The position numbers and the translations under genes were made by a program. A DNA stretch of 64,000 nucleotides. It comes from Malania oleifera. Lineage: Eukaryota > Streptophyta > Magnoliopsida > Santalales > Ximeniaceae. The notes beneath the pieces were generated by a model, which was given only the letters and a program-made list of their open reading frames with translations, ran no database searches and was not told the origin of the DNA. Location of the stretch: assembly GCF_029873635.1 (NCBI RefSeq), contig NC_080426.1:58126673-58190672 (forward strand), given 5' to 3'. Below, piece after piece: positions 1 to 11,351 of this stretch (the first letter of the stretch is position 1; every line of letters starts with the position of its first letter).

Positions 1-204
1 CATAAAATCAAACTAAAATTAATATATGAAGGCCATTTACATGCTTTCTATGCTTGGTGATTGAGAAAAATACCTCTACAACCATAACAAATTCAGATAC
101 TACTTTTGTAACTAATACAATAACAACGTCAACCAGAAAAGCAAAGGCTTATGCCCCATTAGGCGAGGTTGGATTCATAATTTTTTTTCCCACCAATTTA
201 CACA

Positions 205-515
205 ATCTTATGCAATTACTAAGAGTAACTAACTCACTCCTCGTTGATGTGTTATTAGGCCTACGTTGCAGCCTGCAGGTGCTCAAACCATCTTAGTCGT
301 CCCTCCCTTTTCTCTTTTTGCCTAACTTGTTGCAAATATGTTCATTCCTTAATTTATCTTTTGACTTTATACCACTCATCCACCTTAGTATTCTGATTTT
401 GGTCACTTCAACTTTTTGGATATATTGGTGCTTAGTTGCCTAACATTTTGATCCATATAGCATAGACTTACAAAACTGATTTTCTGAAACCTTTGTTTAT
501 AATCTTAGTTTTTTT
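205..515 (-). pseudogene. LINE reverse transcriptase C-terminal relic
   Basis: Read on the minus strand, this stretch gives broken pieces of the C-terminal part of a plant LINE (RTE/L1-like) reverse transcriptase ORF. Going from high to low coordinate the pieces are MLYGSKC, ATKHQYIQK, RILRWMSG, KLRNEH and, after a frame change, GRLRWFEHLQ. Intact plant LINEs have the same blocks (MLYGxECW, HIQKM, MRMLRWM, RLRWFGH) in this order. At least one stop codon and one frameshift are present and no endonuclease or palm domain is visible, so this is a 5'-truncated, dead copy. The assignment rests on motif order; the exact ends are uncertain. Confidence 0.7.
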
Positions 516-1797
516 TCGGTTATCCAACTTTCATAAATAATAATGTCCTAAAATATGAAAGACATCATAAACAAATATTATAATACTTTTCAAATGTAGA
601 CCAGTGATGTTGCCACCTTTGCACAGCCAGGTGAGCATAACTACATCACATTCCGTTCCATGGTAGAGATTCTCTATTTTCTCCTTTAACTAAATCTCCA
701 TAAGTTTTTGTCTGCTCCCTCTGATATTCTTGCTGATGGGAGTTCTTGTGCAGTGGCTTGTAGAGGCATTGTTATCCTTAGATCTTGTTTGCATTTATCT
801 TCTATTCGTTATGTTCCTTAGTTGTGTTATGTGAAGGGATGCAATTTACTGCATCTTTGAGATATTTGAAGTCTGTCTGAGGCAAAGGACTTGTTTCTAA
901 GGAATCTAGAGGATTAGATTTTTCGGCTTCAGAGATGCAAATTGGGCAAGTGACCACATGGACGCAAATTTGAGGTGGTGGCATGAAAAAGAAGTGGGTG
1001 CTGTAGCTTGTCATTGTAAACTACTTTAACCACTGAAGTCCATACCATTGGAAGCCACCTCATGCATCCACCATTATTTCCAGAGATCTATCTTCCACCA
1101 TATCCTCCACCGTTTCCTGCAAGCACAAACCCAAATATGACCTGCCATCCATGTCCATGGCTTGAAAACCATCATTGGATGCTCCACTACTGTACCTCAT
1201 GCTCTGCACTTATAGCCATAATCTACAATTATCATTCAGTGAAACCGATAGCACCAAATCATCTTGAATTATAACCAGCCCACCTACTGCAGGCCAAACT
1301 CACCCATTGAGGAAACTAATCAATTAATTCCACATGCCAGTTTTTGGAATCATAAGCTTCCATCTTGCCACTCTCACCTGTACCTGCCCCTGGCAGCCTT
1401 TGATCATCTGTCGTTATCTGCAAGGAAAGGTGGACGCATTTGGGAAATTTTTTTTTTGCCAAGTTGACATTGAGAATCAAGGGATTAGAGTGCCTTGCAG
1501 AGATTTCTGAAACTGTAACATCCTCGCTGTTGCGTAAGACTCAATACCCAGTCAACTGAATACACACCAACCACAAAGAATTCCAAATATGACAATTGAT
1601 GGGGCAGTGATTTTGGACAAGTGGTGGAAAGATGGGTTGCTATGGCTGGGGGCTTGTAGTGATTGGTGGGTTGAGAGATCAAGAATATTGAAGAGAAGAA
1701 AACAAAGAATTGTTGAGGGTCAAAATGTCCAATTGCTTATGTATTTGAGGCCATTTAGCTGCTGTTTTAACATGGGAGGTCTTGTACTTTTTCAAAC
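516..1797. other. Stretch without a recognised gene
   Basis: Only short ORFs are present and none resembles a known protein. A 28-residue reading near 606-690 crosses a GT donor-like site (gccag|gtgagc) but has no partner exons. This may be intron or intergenic DNA of a host locus. Confidence 0.4.
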
Positions 1798-1805
1798 CTT
1801 AGAGG

Positions 1806-2693
1806 CATGGTTTTAAATCGCGGTAGCGGGTAGCGTAACGTAACGGTAACAGGTGTAACGGGAAGCAGGAGTAGCGGATGTTACATAACGGGAAGCGGGT
1901 GTAACAGCCGTGAATTTTTTTGAAGCACGCACAACCTTGTGCATATTACCGTACTTGCATGTTTTAAGCTTTTGGCCATTCTTAGAAAGGGTTTTAGTGT
2001 ATTTTGGACCCTTTAGTTCGAGTAACTAAGTTATTTGGTAAGGGCAACGAGTTTACATTTGTTTTAAACCATCATTGATAGAAAATTATGTGTGTGCACG
2101 TATTTATACTTCTCATTGTTCTTATCTGTGATAAATTCTTATGTGTGCTAAATGAATTAATAAAATAAAATACATTATACACTCCATTAATCTATTAGAC
2201 ACATAAGACATATGAATAATATAAATATAAAATAGCTAGAAAAGAAAGAAGGTTGAAGTTGAAAAATAAAGAACATAAATATCACATTACTAATATTATT
2301 AAAAAAAAAAAATTCCTAACAAGTTAGTATTTCGAAATTGTTAATTAATGCATCTATTGTGAATATTTAAAGAAAAAGTAAATTTTGTATCATTGTCATC
2401 CTCATTATAATCTTTTCCCCCTCTTGCCACTTGGAATATTGAGAATGATATGTGAAAGAGAGAGAAAAAGTGAGAAGAAAAAGTAAAAAATAAAATATTT
2501 TTTTGGTGTAACAGTCCTAGAGCGGTTACGTAACGGCCGTAGCGGCCTTTACGTAACGGTCGCGGTCCGTAACGGCCGCTACGGTCGTGATTTTTCTTCC
2601 CACCGATTTCGCGGTATGTAACGGTATCGGTAACCCAAAAAACCTTTACGTAACGGCGTTACGTAACGGTCGCGGCCTTTATTTAAAACCATG
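1806..2693. mobile_element. Non-autonomous hAT element with perfect 8-bp target duplication
   Basis: The 888-bp element is flanked by identical 8-bp copies of CTTAGAGG (1798-1805 and 2694-2701). Its ends are perfect inverted repeats (CATGGTTTTAAAT and ATTTAAAACCATG). The subterminal 100-180 bp on both sides are GC-rich and packed with the motif TAACGG or its complement CCGTTA, which is how hAT transposase binding sites usually cluster. The middle is AT-rich and encodes nothing. An 8-bp duplication plus short inverted ends is the hallmark of the hAT superfamily. The transposase would have to be supplied by another locus. Confidence 0.9.
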
Positions 2694-2701
2694 CTTAGAG
2701 G

Positions 2702-3267
2702 TCCTATAACATCACAAAGCTTGGAATGGTCACTGTAATTTCCTCATTTTTTTTTTTTCTAAAGTATTTTACTGCTTGAAAATGATCAGTTGAGGTGGAA
2801 ATTCAAGCTTGAACTTGGCCAGGCTACAACTAAGGTTGGGTGGTATCTAAATCCACCCCACCCCCCCCCAAGAAAAAAATCCTACCCAAATTACTGGCTT
2901 GTGCTAGATTCTGATCCTCAGTTACATCAGTGAAAAGCTAAATCAACACCACAAAAGTTTTGGGAAGCGGCTTTGACTTATGTTATAGAATATCTTTTTC
3001 GTAAGTAAGATTCCCCAAGTGTTTTGGTTAGACTTCTCTTTAGTTTTAGAACAAGAAGTGTAGATACAGTCACCTGCATATATGAGGCTTGTGATTTAAA
3101 GCTTTAATCATTCATTGTCAAAATAGTTGTGCTTAATTTGAGATGGCTCTTAATTCTACACGCAAGCATTTCTCTGTATTTTAGACTCTCATGCATGAAC
3201 ATTGAATGGTAACATCAAACTTTCCTTGAAATATTGAGTATACTTTTTTTTTGACTTGAACTGAATT
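2702..3267. other. Stretch without a recognised gene
   Basis: AT-rich sequence with homopolymer runs (poly-T near 2748, poly-C near 2861). No coding signal or repeat structure was recognised. Confidence 0.4.
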
Positions 3268-3360
3268 GCTGCGTACCATAGACCGATTGTGGTCCGCCCC
3301 TTCCCCGGATGCCGCATACGTGGGAGCTTTGTGCACCGGGCTGCCCTTTTTCTTTTTTTT
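3268..3360 (+). mobile_element. Au-type SINE 3' tail
   Basis: The block starting GCTGCGTACCATAGACC and running through GTGGTCCGCCCC, GGGAGCTTTGTGCACC and GGGCTGCCC to a T-rich tail matches the conserved 3' part of the plant Au SINE family. The tRNA-derived 5' part with A and B boxes is not seen, so the copy is truncated. A second copy of the same tail lies at 62255-62338. The match is to the family consensus as remembered. Confidence 0.8.
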
Positions 3361-5390
3361 AATGACATTTAATTGATTACAGAGGTAGCATGCTTGTTAA
3401 TAAATACTTTGTGTCAGAAGTTTTGTGTGGTTATTCATAAATATTATTTGTATAGTACATACACCTTGATTAATAGCTACTAGATGTCCTGGTTTGTCTG
3501 AATACGAAATAGAAAGGGAATATTTTAAAGAGCATCTTATGGCATTTGGGTGCACGTAGAGTGTAGGCATATGCTTCATGCATAATGAGAAATGAGATAT
3601 TAGGTTGACAGACATGGTAGTGAGGACTGCTGTCACTTAGGCTGTAGAATTCTGGACAGTCAAGCTGTCAATAATTTTCAGGTTTACCTGTTTCTCTTCC
3701 TTGTACAGGTTAAAAAGATGACTCTTTATGCTGTAAGTTCTGCTGTCAGAGAAGCCAAAAGTCTGATTTCAAGTGTTGAGTAAGATTTATTCTCTTCTTG
3801 ACTTTTACTTGTACGGTCACCTAAAATATCTGCTGATTGAACAGCATTAAGGCTATGAGCATGCTGTGTAAGGCCAGATGGCTGCAAGGTGATAGCATTG
3901 CTTTTCTCATCAACTGCGTTATTGATTGTTAAATGATTCTGCATACTTATGCAGGAGTGTAGTAGGATATGGGTTGTGTAATTTGTTTAGTTACAGCTCC
4001 TTCTGTTAGACTCCTTCAACCTATTTTTGCACAGCAGCAGTTGTCTGCTTAGTTCCCATCTCCCTTTAGCAAATATTGTGATTTTACATTTTTTTTTTTT
4101 TTGGGGGATAAAATCTGTTCCAATTTCAAAATTCATCTTCATCCATTCATTGGTCATTTAGTGTAATTTACTATTTAGTTGCCATAATTTTGATTTAAAG
4201 GAGTGGATGATTAGGTACAATCTTTCTGAGCTACTAGTACTATGCACAAGACAATCAATTTTTGTACATTGTTTAAATTATTTAATATCCCCAAACTTCC
4301 ATTAAGTCCATTTTTGAAGTGATTGCAGTTTAAACTGTGGATGAAGTGAAAGACCTTTTATGCCTCTTGTTCTTCAATTTCCACATCTAAAAATTCCAAA
4401 TTAATTTTTAATTTCTTCATCTTGTAGTGGCTGAAGTTGTGAGTTGCTACTAATAAGATCACTGACATTGGCGCTGGTGTTCAACATGGCAAATTTCAAG
4501 CAACAGTAAAGTTGTGAAAGGTGTTCTGGCACCGGGATCAGTGCTAGCTAGAGATGAGTAGAATCAAACATTGTAATTTTAAAATGGATACATGGAGAGT
4601 ATGCATCTATCAGGGGAAATCTTAAGCTTTTTCTCCTTTGGTTTCAATTTTTCATGTACATAGATACACGAGAACATTGAACTTTTTGAGTATTGAAGAA
4701 GTTGGTGGCTTTATAGGGTCTAATTTAAATTTATACCTAGTGAAGCATCTGATCTAAGTGTAGCTGAAATTGATATTCATATCTTGAATATAACATTTAT
4801 GAACTGTGTCAAGAAAATTTGCTGTATTTTTAAAATCATGTCGATATATTTGTAACAAAAAATTGGGGGAGAAAAAGCTTTGCTGTTTTATTATTGCATT
4901 TAAACTTACAAGACTGCTTGAGGTTTTGCAGTCACAGTTTTTTCGTCGTTAGAACCATGTTCTCTGTATTAAACCATTTTGTTCATTTTTCAGTTTTTTT
5001 ACTTCAAATTTGTGTCTGTTTTGTTGCCCATCCCACTCGCAGTCTCTTTTTGCTGAGAAAACCTTTTTTTTTTTTTTCCTTTTAAAAAGTGCTCTGGTAT
5101 TACCAAAAAGGAAAAGCACAGTTTGCTCTTTTGCTGCAGATAGCATTGTTTTGATATTTTTTGATATATTTTTTTGGAAAAATGGATGAACGCACATTAG
5201 CTTCATATTTTTTTTCTCTTTCAGAGGAGCATGATATGGGTCAAATTTTGAGCAGGTTGCTTTCAGTCTTTTAAGGTTTTGAATCCAGCATACAGGGATT
5301 CCAACTCGGAGAGACCAATACAAGATTGTGGTACATGGCAGTCTAGTAGAGCATGTGAAATGCAGGGAGTCAGAATAGTTACCTATCATC
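3361..5390. other. Possible host intron or 3' end, no gene recognised
   Basis: Mostly AT-rich. Two splice-like spots are worth recording. At 3695-3736 a pyrimidine tract ending in tgtacag is followed by a short open reading and gtaagt. At 5212-5274 a tract ending in ctctttcag is followed by an open reading EEHDMGQILSRLLSVF and a stop. Neither peptide is recognised, and together they do not make a gene model. Poly-T runs occur at about 4090 and 5070. Confidence 0.3.
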
Positions 5391-5979
5391 ACAATCCTTC
5401 AAATTCCGAAAATAAGGACGCTCTGTTAAAAAAATATATCTGGAAATAGAATTGATCTGAAAAGTCGACCCAAATATAATCGATAATTTGGTAAATTGAT
5501 TTGTTAGGTTTGGTTTTGGATTCTGAAGTCTGTAAACGGGTGATAATCTGAATTGAACCAATATATATATATTTCAAAATAATATTATTTTAATAAAAAA
5601 GTATGTAAGAATAATGCAGTTGGCACTTTATTTCCATAGATGATGTATTTTCAAATCTTGCATGATCATCAACCTATGTTTTTTTAGCAGGATGATATCG
5701 TAAAACTCGCGGGGGGCATGAGCACTACCTACTTATGATTGATCTAGCATGGTCGGCCAGCCAATGCTAGGTCTTGCTTCAGGCTGCACAATTTAGTCAT
5801 ATAGGGGTAAGATATGACATCAGCAAGCTATCCATCCTGAGTGTTATTTTAGTATTATATAGCTATACAAAATGATTTTCATATATAGAAATCTAGTATG
5901 CTTTATTAGGATATGACAAATCATGTTTTACTCAGTTTTTCGATAGATAGATTTTACCAAATATGCTTATTATATTGTT
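5391..5979. other. AT-rich stretch, no gene recognised
   Basis: No coding signal. The part at 5500-5560 carries GGTTTGGTTTTGGATTC-like wording similar to hAT subterminal repeats, but no inverted partner or target duplication was found. Confidence 0.3.
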
Positions 5980-6800
5980 TATATGTACAACACGAAAATG
6001 CTCATAACGTCACACACTGATGTTAGTTTATTTCCCTTACTGAGAGGTGTCTCACCCCTACTATCTAAACATTTCAGGAGTCCCAGATAGAAGAGCGAAT
6101 AGAGCTCCGCAGCGTTAGACATTAACTAACCTACCCTGTCAAAAGGGTAAGTCGTTATGTTAGGGTCTGATGGTTTTATGGGTTATGACCCTAGGGCACA
6201 TTTTTTGTTTTTGGGATGTGTATATGTATTTTATAGGCTTGGTAAAACTTTGGTATTGTATTGGTTGGATGACTTGATATGTATATGATTTTATGGTTTC
6301 CACTGCTTAGGTATCAGAGTTGTATTTCAGGTACATCTCTGGTACCCATGGGTCCAGGTTGATTATGTTTTACCAGCTGAACAAGATATCAAGATTATTA
6401 TACTATTTGATATTTGAAAAAAAATTTGGTAAAATATGCAGGTCATTACAGTTTGGTATCAAAGCCTAGGTTGCTAGGTTCTGTAGACTCTAAAATGTAG
6501 TGAAAACAATACCAGAGTATAGGAAAAGGATTTAAGGTTTTGTTTTGCAGTTTTAGAGGCAAGACTTCTATGGTGGTTTATGTGTCTTTCTTGGGGTGAT
6601 GATTTCAGAAAAGTCATAGTAAACTATTGTCGGGTTGTGTTTCTAAAGTGTTGGACTGAATCTTAAAATAAGATAAGGATGTCAAGATAGGGAATTTTGG
6701 TTAGATGCATAAGTTATAAGGATAGAGTCCCTAAGTCATGTTTATTGTCTTTTAAGGATGGACCCTAGAGGAGGTAGTGCTCATGCAAGCAGAAATAAAA
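5980..6800 (+). mobile_element. Gypsy relic: LTR 3' part, PBS and gag start
   Basis: The segment 6020-6070 (CTTACTGAGAGGTGTCTCACC) matches the 3' part of the Gypsy LTRs elsewhere in the window (for example 12590-12612). The LTR ends with TCATTACA at 6450. It is followed at once by TTTGGTATCAAAGCC, an initiator-Met tRNA primer-binding site with one change. A gag start follows at 6758 (MDPRGGSAHASRN), comparable with MDPRDEDVE at 20753. Similarity stops near 6800, where AT-rich DNA replaces gag. The 5' end of the LTR could not be placed, so this is a truncated relic. Confidence 0.65.
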
Positions 6801-7568
6801 ATTTACAATTTACTCTTTGCTTTGGGATTACGATTGAATTCAATAAGTACATTTGGTTTTCTATTTGCTTTATCACTTGGCTTTTGATTGGTTTGAATCT
6901 AAAAAAAATTACTCTTAGGAATGCTCTATTCACCTTTTCCAATGAAAAATTATCCTTATGTTACAATCCAAAAAAAAAAATTATAAGTTGTTGCGTCATT
7001 ATTAGTAATGATTTTATTATTATAGCTCAATCCTTTGGAAGCATTAAGGGTCCATTTAGTTGTGAAAAATAAATTTTATCTTTTATTTTTAGTTTTTCAA
7101 AGAATTGAAAAAAATTTTGCATGATTTTTAGTATTTTAAGAGTTGTTCAAAAAAGGTAAAAAATAACAAGTTTGTTTAAATGTGCAAAACAAATTTTCAA
7201 TTTGTACTTTTATATTTAAAAAATTATACAAGGTAATATTCTTTAATTTTCAAAAATCATACAATTTAATGTTTGGGATCATGAATTTGAGTGCTTGAAT
7301 TTGGATATGTATGACTCTATACATAATCCGCACAAATTAAAGTCAAAGATTTGAATTCCATGCTATCGTAGGCAAAGTAATAATTTGAAACTTAAAAATA
7401 TAATTGAAAAACTATTTTCTAACTTTTCTATATAAATTTGAAAATTGAAAAGCAAGTGAAGTTTTTGTAATTATTTGAAAAACTGGAAATGGAAAATTGA
7501 ATTATTTTAACAAGCAAATAAGGACAAAACTTAGGGGACTATTTTTTTTATTTTTGTGAAGAGCAGAC
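6801..7568. other. AT-rich stretch, possible degenerate MITE at 7048-7529
   Basis: The section opens with GGGTCCATTTAGTTG near 7048 and closes with CAAGCAAATAAGGAC near 7529. Together these look like imperfect inverted ends of a small hAT-type MITE, but the flanking 8 bp do not match, so it is not called as an element. No gene is seen. Confidence 0.3.
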
Positions 7569-7985
7569 GAGTGTTTTTCCATTTTTGATTTTATTATTTA
7601 ATAAAATATTAAATAATAGTTTGATTGGAATTTTTTTTTTCCCAATTTGATGCGTCTTAAACGAGTTTTAAACAACGAGGGCACTCCAATAGTTGACGCG
7701 TGGCACTTAAAACTCGCTGGACCGATCGTCTAGTGACTTGTGCTTAAATCTTGCTGGACCATCCAGCAAGTTTTAAACGATGAGGGCACTCCAATGGTTG
7801 ACGTGTAGCTCTTAAAACTTGCTGGATGATTTAGCGAGTTTTGCTTAAATCTCACTGGACCATCCAGTAAGTTTTGCTTAAATCTCGTTAGACCATCCAA
7901 TGAGTTTTCTTTAAATCTCGCTAGACCATCCAGCGAGATTTACACTGTCTGGTTAAAAAATGTCATTTTTTATAAAAAAAAAAAA
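7569..7985. repeat. MULE left terminal region with short palindromic repeats
   Basis: The stretch begins GAGTGTTTTTCC and continues ATTTAATAAAATATTAAATAATAG, close to the outer end of the long-inverted-repeat MULE at 47761. From about 7640 to 7950 it holds at least five degenerate palindromes of the form CTCGCTGGACCATCCAGCGAG, separated by TTTTGCTTAAAT. The same CTCGCTGGACCA wording and the string ACGTGGCA recur in the 47761 element. This supports a shared MULE family. It would be the left end of the element carrying the PMD gene at 9151-30297. A matching right end was not found, so the element has probably lost it. Confidence 0.6.
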
Positions 7986-9150
7986 AGTTCATTATTTTAT
8001 GTTGTCTTGATTATGCATGTGAAGAACATGTACATAAATGCTAATGAAGGATGACATATAACAAATTCAATGTATACATTTATACAAGTTCAAGTACCAT
8101 ACTTCAACGTGACATGTTTATCATGCAAGTATGCAACACCATGCATGCCTACCCAATATCATGACTAACCTTCCATACTTTAGGTAATGGAGTGATTTGT
8201 TTATTGAAAATTAGAAGATTAAATTGAGGTTTTTAGGTAATTAAACATTAAAGTAATCAAAAACTAGGAGTGTAGTTTTCAAGGTTTCATTAGTTTCATC
8301 TCGTTCATCATTATCTTCTTCTTCTTCTTGTGTGTGTATGTGACTTCTCGAAGACCGAAATGGTTATTTTACATGTCGTTTGTCAATGGAAGAGCATGCA
8401 TAGGGAAATTATGCTGAATATGAAGGGATACATTCCAATATTTTGAAATTTTCTCTAACTAATTTGTAGAATCACTCAAATTTTATTTCTCTATACCCTT
8501 GTATTATCCTATCCATAATGTATTTCCATGTATTCCTTGTACCCTTGTATTTTATTATTTGTAGAAAAGGTTAAATGAATAGAAATGTGATTGAATAAAA
8601 AGGGCCCGATTGTATTGCAAGTCTATGTACAAAAAAATTGGATAAAATAAGAAAAAGAGATGTTATATAAATTTTTTTTTAAAAAAAAGGAACTCGGTTC
8701 AATGAAATAAAAAATGTTATGAAAAAGGGACCCAGTTAAATTCAAGAAAATAAAAAGAATGTTAAAAAAAAAGAATTCGGTTGAATTCACACACATTCAC
8801 AGTACACCGAATTACTGTAAAAATTTTGGTAGACTCCTTTTAAAATCGAGCATATCCATCCTACCTATTTAAAGAAAAAAAATTTCATTGGGAATGCCAG
8901 TATAGTCACAACGTTTATTCACAACTTTCATTCACAATTGTCATACACAACTTTCATTCACATATATATTTTCTAAAAAATAAATAAACATTTCCAATTA
9001 TACATAAATAATGCAACGAGGTTATACAAATAAAATAAAAATAATCAATGCTATACAAATGAAATAAAAATAATCGATGCAATACAAATGAAATCAAAAG
9101 AATGAGACTACTCAAGTGCCGCAGGGAGGTCATCTCCAGTCTCAGGGTGG
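7986..9150. other. Non-coding interior of the PMD-bearing MULE
   Basis: AT-rich sequence between the MULE end and the stop codon of the PMD gene. It contains a short imperfect tandem repeat near 8900-8965 (CACAACTTTCATTCACA) and another near 9005-9090 (ATACAAATGAAATAAAAATAATCGATGC). No ORF of note. Confidence 0.45.
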
Positions 9151-10734
9151 CTACCGTCTGTGTCTGTCCTCTCCTTCCTGGTCATCTGCATTTAGTGTCA
9201 AGTCCCATCGTGCTCCTATATGTCTATCATCTCCAGCAAGAGGTACTACATAATTAGCATCCATGTGAAGCGGATGGAGAGATGACTCATATAATGAATC
9301 TGGATGAGAACGAGGTGGCATGACATCCACATCTTCCGCATCTACAATGTCATCCAATAAGTATGACATGGATGGTGTTGGAATTGATATATTCTCAAGA
9401 GAGGGGGGGTGAATTGAAATTTTAAACTTTTTCCTAAGTTTAACCAAATATTAGCAGTATTTCATAACCTGGGGTCTTTCTAAATGGATTCCAATACTCA
9501 CAATATTCAAAGCATGTATGTTATGACAATCAAGACAATAAATAATTAAACATACATGAACTGAATTCAAAGTGCGGAAAATAAAGTGTGCAAGGAAGAG
9601 ATCAACACACGATATGATATCGGGGTTCGGCCAATATTGCCTACGTCCTCGCTTCAACTCGTAAGCTCGAGAATTCCACTACGGCTCACTTAACGGGTGA
9701 AGCGGCACTGAAATACAATCAAGTCAAATTAAAATAGGGCTGACCTCAACCTTTACAACCAATCCTTTCGGACTGGATTAACTCCCCCTCAGGCCTCGCC
9801 TAGAATACAATCAATTCAGAATACAAAGTGTGTACAAAATGAGTGCTTCTCCAACAAGCATATTTGTGCCAATATCAATCAATGCACATCAACAAGATAG
9901 AAACTATAAGCTTAGTGCAATATGTGTTGTGACACTCAATCTAATGTCAATAAGCAATAAAATTCAAGAGTGTATAATCAATCTATCTTTGAAACTATGT
10001 ATCAATATTAATCAACCACAACTAGGGTTTCAAAGAGTTCCAATTGGAGTGTTCAAAATATCTTAAAAATGATTATCTCAAAAATATTTGCTCAAGAGAT
10101 ATTTGAAGTAACGACTTGTCAAAAGAAATAATTTTAGTACAATCAAAATACAAGCCTCAGAGTCTTGCAATACAAATGCCAAGACTCACAAGCTTCAAAG
10201 TTTTCCCCACACAATGAAGTTATCAAATAAATTAGGGGGAAAAACTTAGGCTAAAACTCTCAATAAAAAAATCAATGTATCTACAAAACCAATGAGAGTT
10301 TGAGCAGGTAGAATCAATGTAAAATCACTCAATGCACTCTCACCAAACTAGATTTAGCAAATGAATAACAAGGGTGAGTGTATAGGCTTTGTTTTTGGAA
10401 GAATAAGCTTTGAAACATTTTCATAGAATTTTCTCTTAATCAAAAATGCTAATCACCACTTAATCTGACCAAATGAGGCCATATATACAGACATGCCACA
10501 AATTATGACTGTTGGGGACACTAGGGGAATTATTAAATTTGTTTTAAATGTGTTTAATATAATTAACCCTATTTTACCCCAATTAACTGTGATAAAATTT
10601 GGCCAACCCGAGAGTTTCGATCGACTGTGTAATGGCTCGGAAAATTTTAATGGTTAAATAATTAGGAAAATGATAAATGCAATGGATAAATAAGGAATAA
10701 AGGAAAAAGGGAAAATTTTTTAAAGAAGGGAGCA

Positions 10735-10935
10735 GCAGACCTCGTCGATGAGTTTCAAGTCCTCCTCGACGAGTATTCTACTAAAGATTGTCAATGAAGT
10801 TTAGTTCCTTGTCGACAAGAAGATCCCGAATGAGCGAATTTTAGATTTTAAGACTTGTCAACGAATGAATCTCCTCTTCGATGAAGTTCCTTGTGGACTC
10901 ATCGACGAATCCTATCTACTCGTCGCCAAGGCCAT
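10735..10935. promoter_or_regulatory. Palindrome array and TATA box in LTR A U3
   Basis: About eight imperfect copies of CTCGTCGACGAG lie within about 200 bp just upstream of TATAAA at 10950. Cleaner copies are visible in LTR E (22090-22282). Spacing is irregular. Their position immediately upstream of the TATA box suggests a transcription-factor or enhancer array for the LTR promoter; this role is inferred. Confidence 0.55.
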
Positions 10936-11288
10936 GTGGCAAAATTGAGTATAAAAAGAACCAAGGAAGCTTCCTCACGAAGAAAACATTTTCCTCCATT
11001 TTCTCTCTCTAGAAATTGCCTCCTCTGCCTTCTCTCTAACTTTTCGGCCCAGATTCAGCCCAAATCGAAAAATGGAGACCGCTACGATGTTCTAGGGAAG
11101 ATTCTCTACACATCTAGCGGAGCAAAATTCTAAACTGGACTTTTAGGAAAATGCTCCAAAGTTGAGGTAAGGGTTAAGATTCTTGATTTTGGAGTTTTAA
11201 ATGTTTATTTGAGATTTATAGGTTGAGAAAATGCAGAAATAGTAAGTTATTTGGGGTTTATCTGATTAAAGTAGAGATTTTGAACCAG

Positions 11289-11351
11289 GATCCGAGTGAG
11301 CGTCACATGCATAATCTTGGGGATTCTTGTTGACGTAGTTCAAGAAAGCAG
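11289..11351 (+). other. Conserved splice-flanked block in the LTR leader
   Basis: The block is preceded by TTGAACCAG and followed by GTAAGGGGG, a good acceptor and donor. Matching 63-bp and 61-bp blocks occur at 22640-22702 (LTR E) and 31251-31311 (the divergent solo LTR), each ending GTAGTTCAAGA(A/T)A(G/T)CAG followed by GTAAGG. Upstream, GAGGTAAGGG at about 11164 could be a first donor; downstream, TCTTTTCAG at about 12636 could be a later acceptor. The conservation suggests a spliced 5' leader, inferred without transcript data. Confidence 0.45.

Noticed and set aside
3695..3790. Short exon with acceptor and donor-like sites (VKKMTLYA...)
   Set aside because: The peptide matches no family I know, has no partner exons, and such signals occur by chance in AT-rich DNA.
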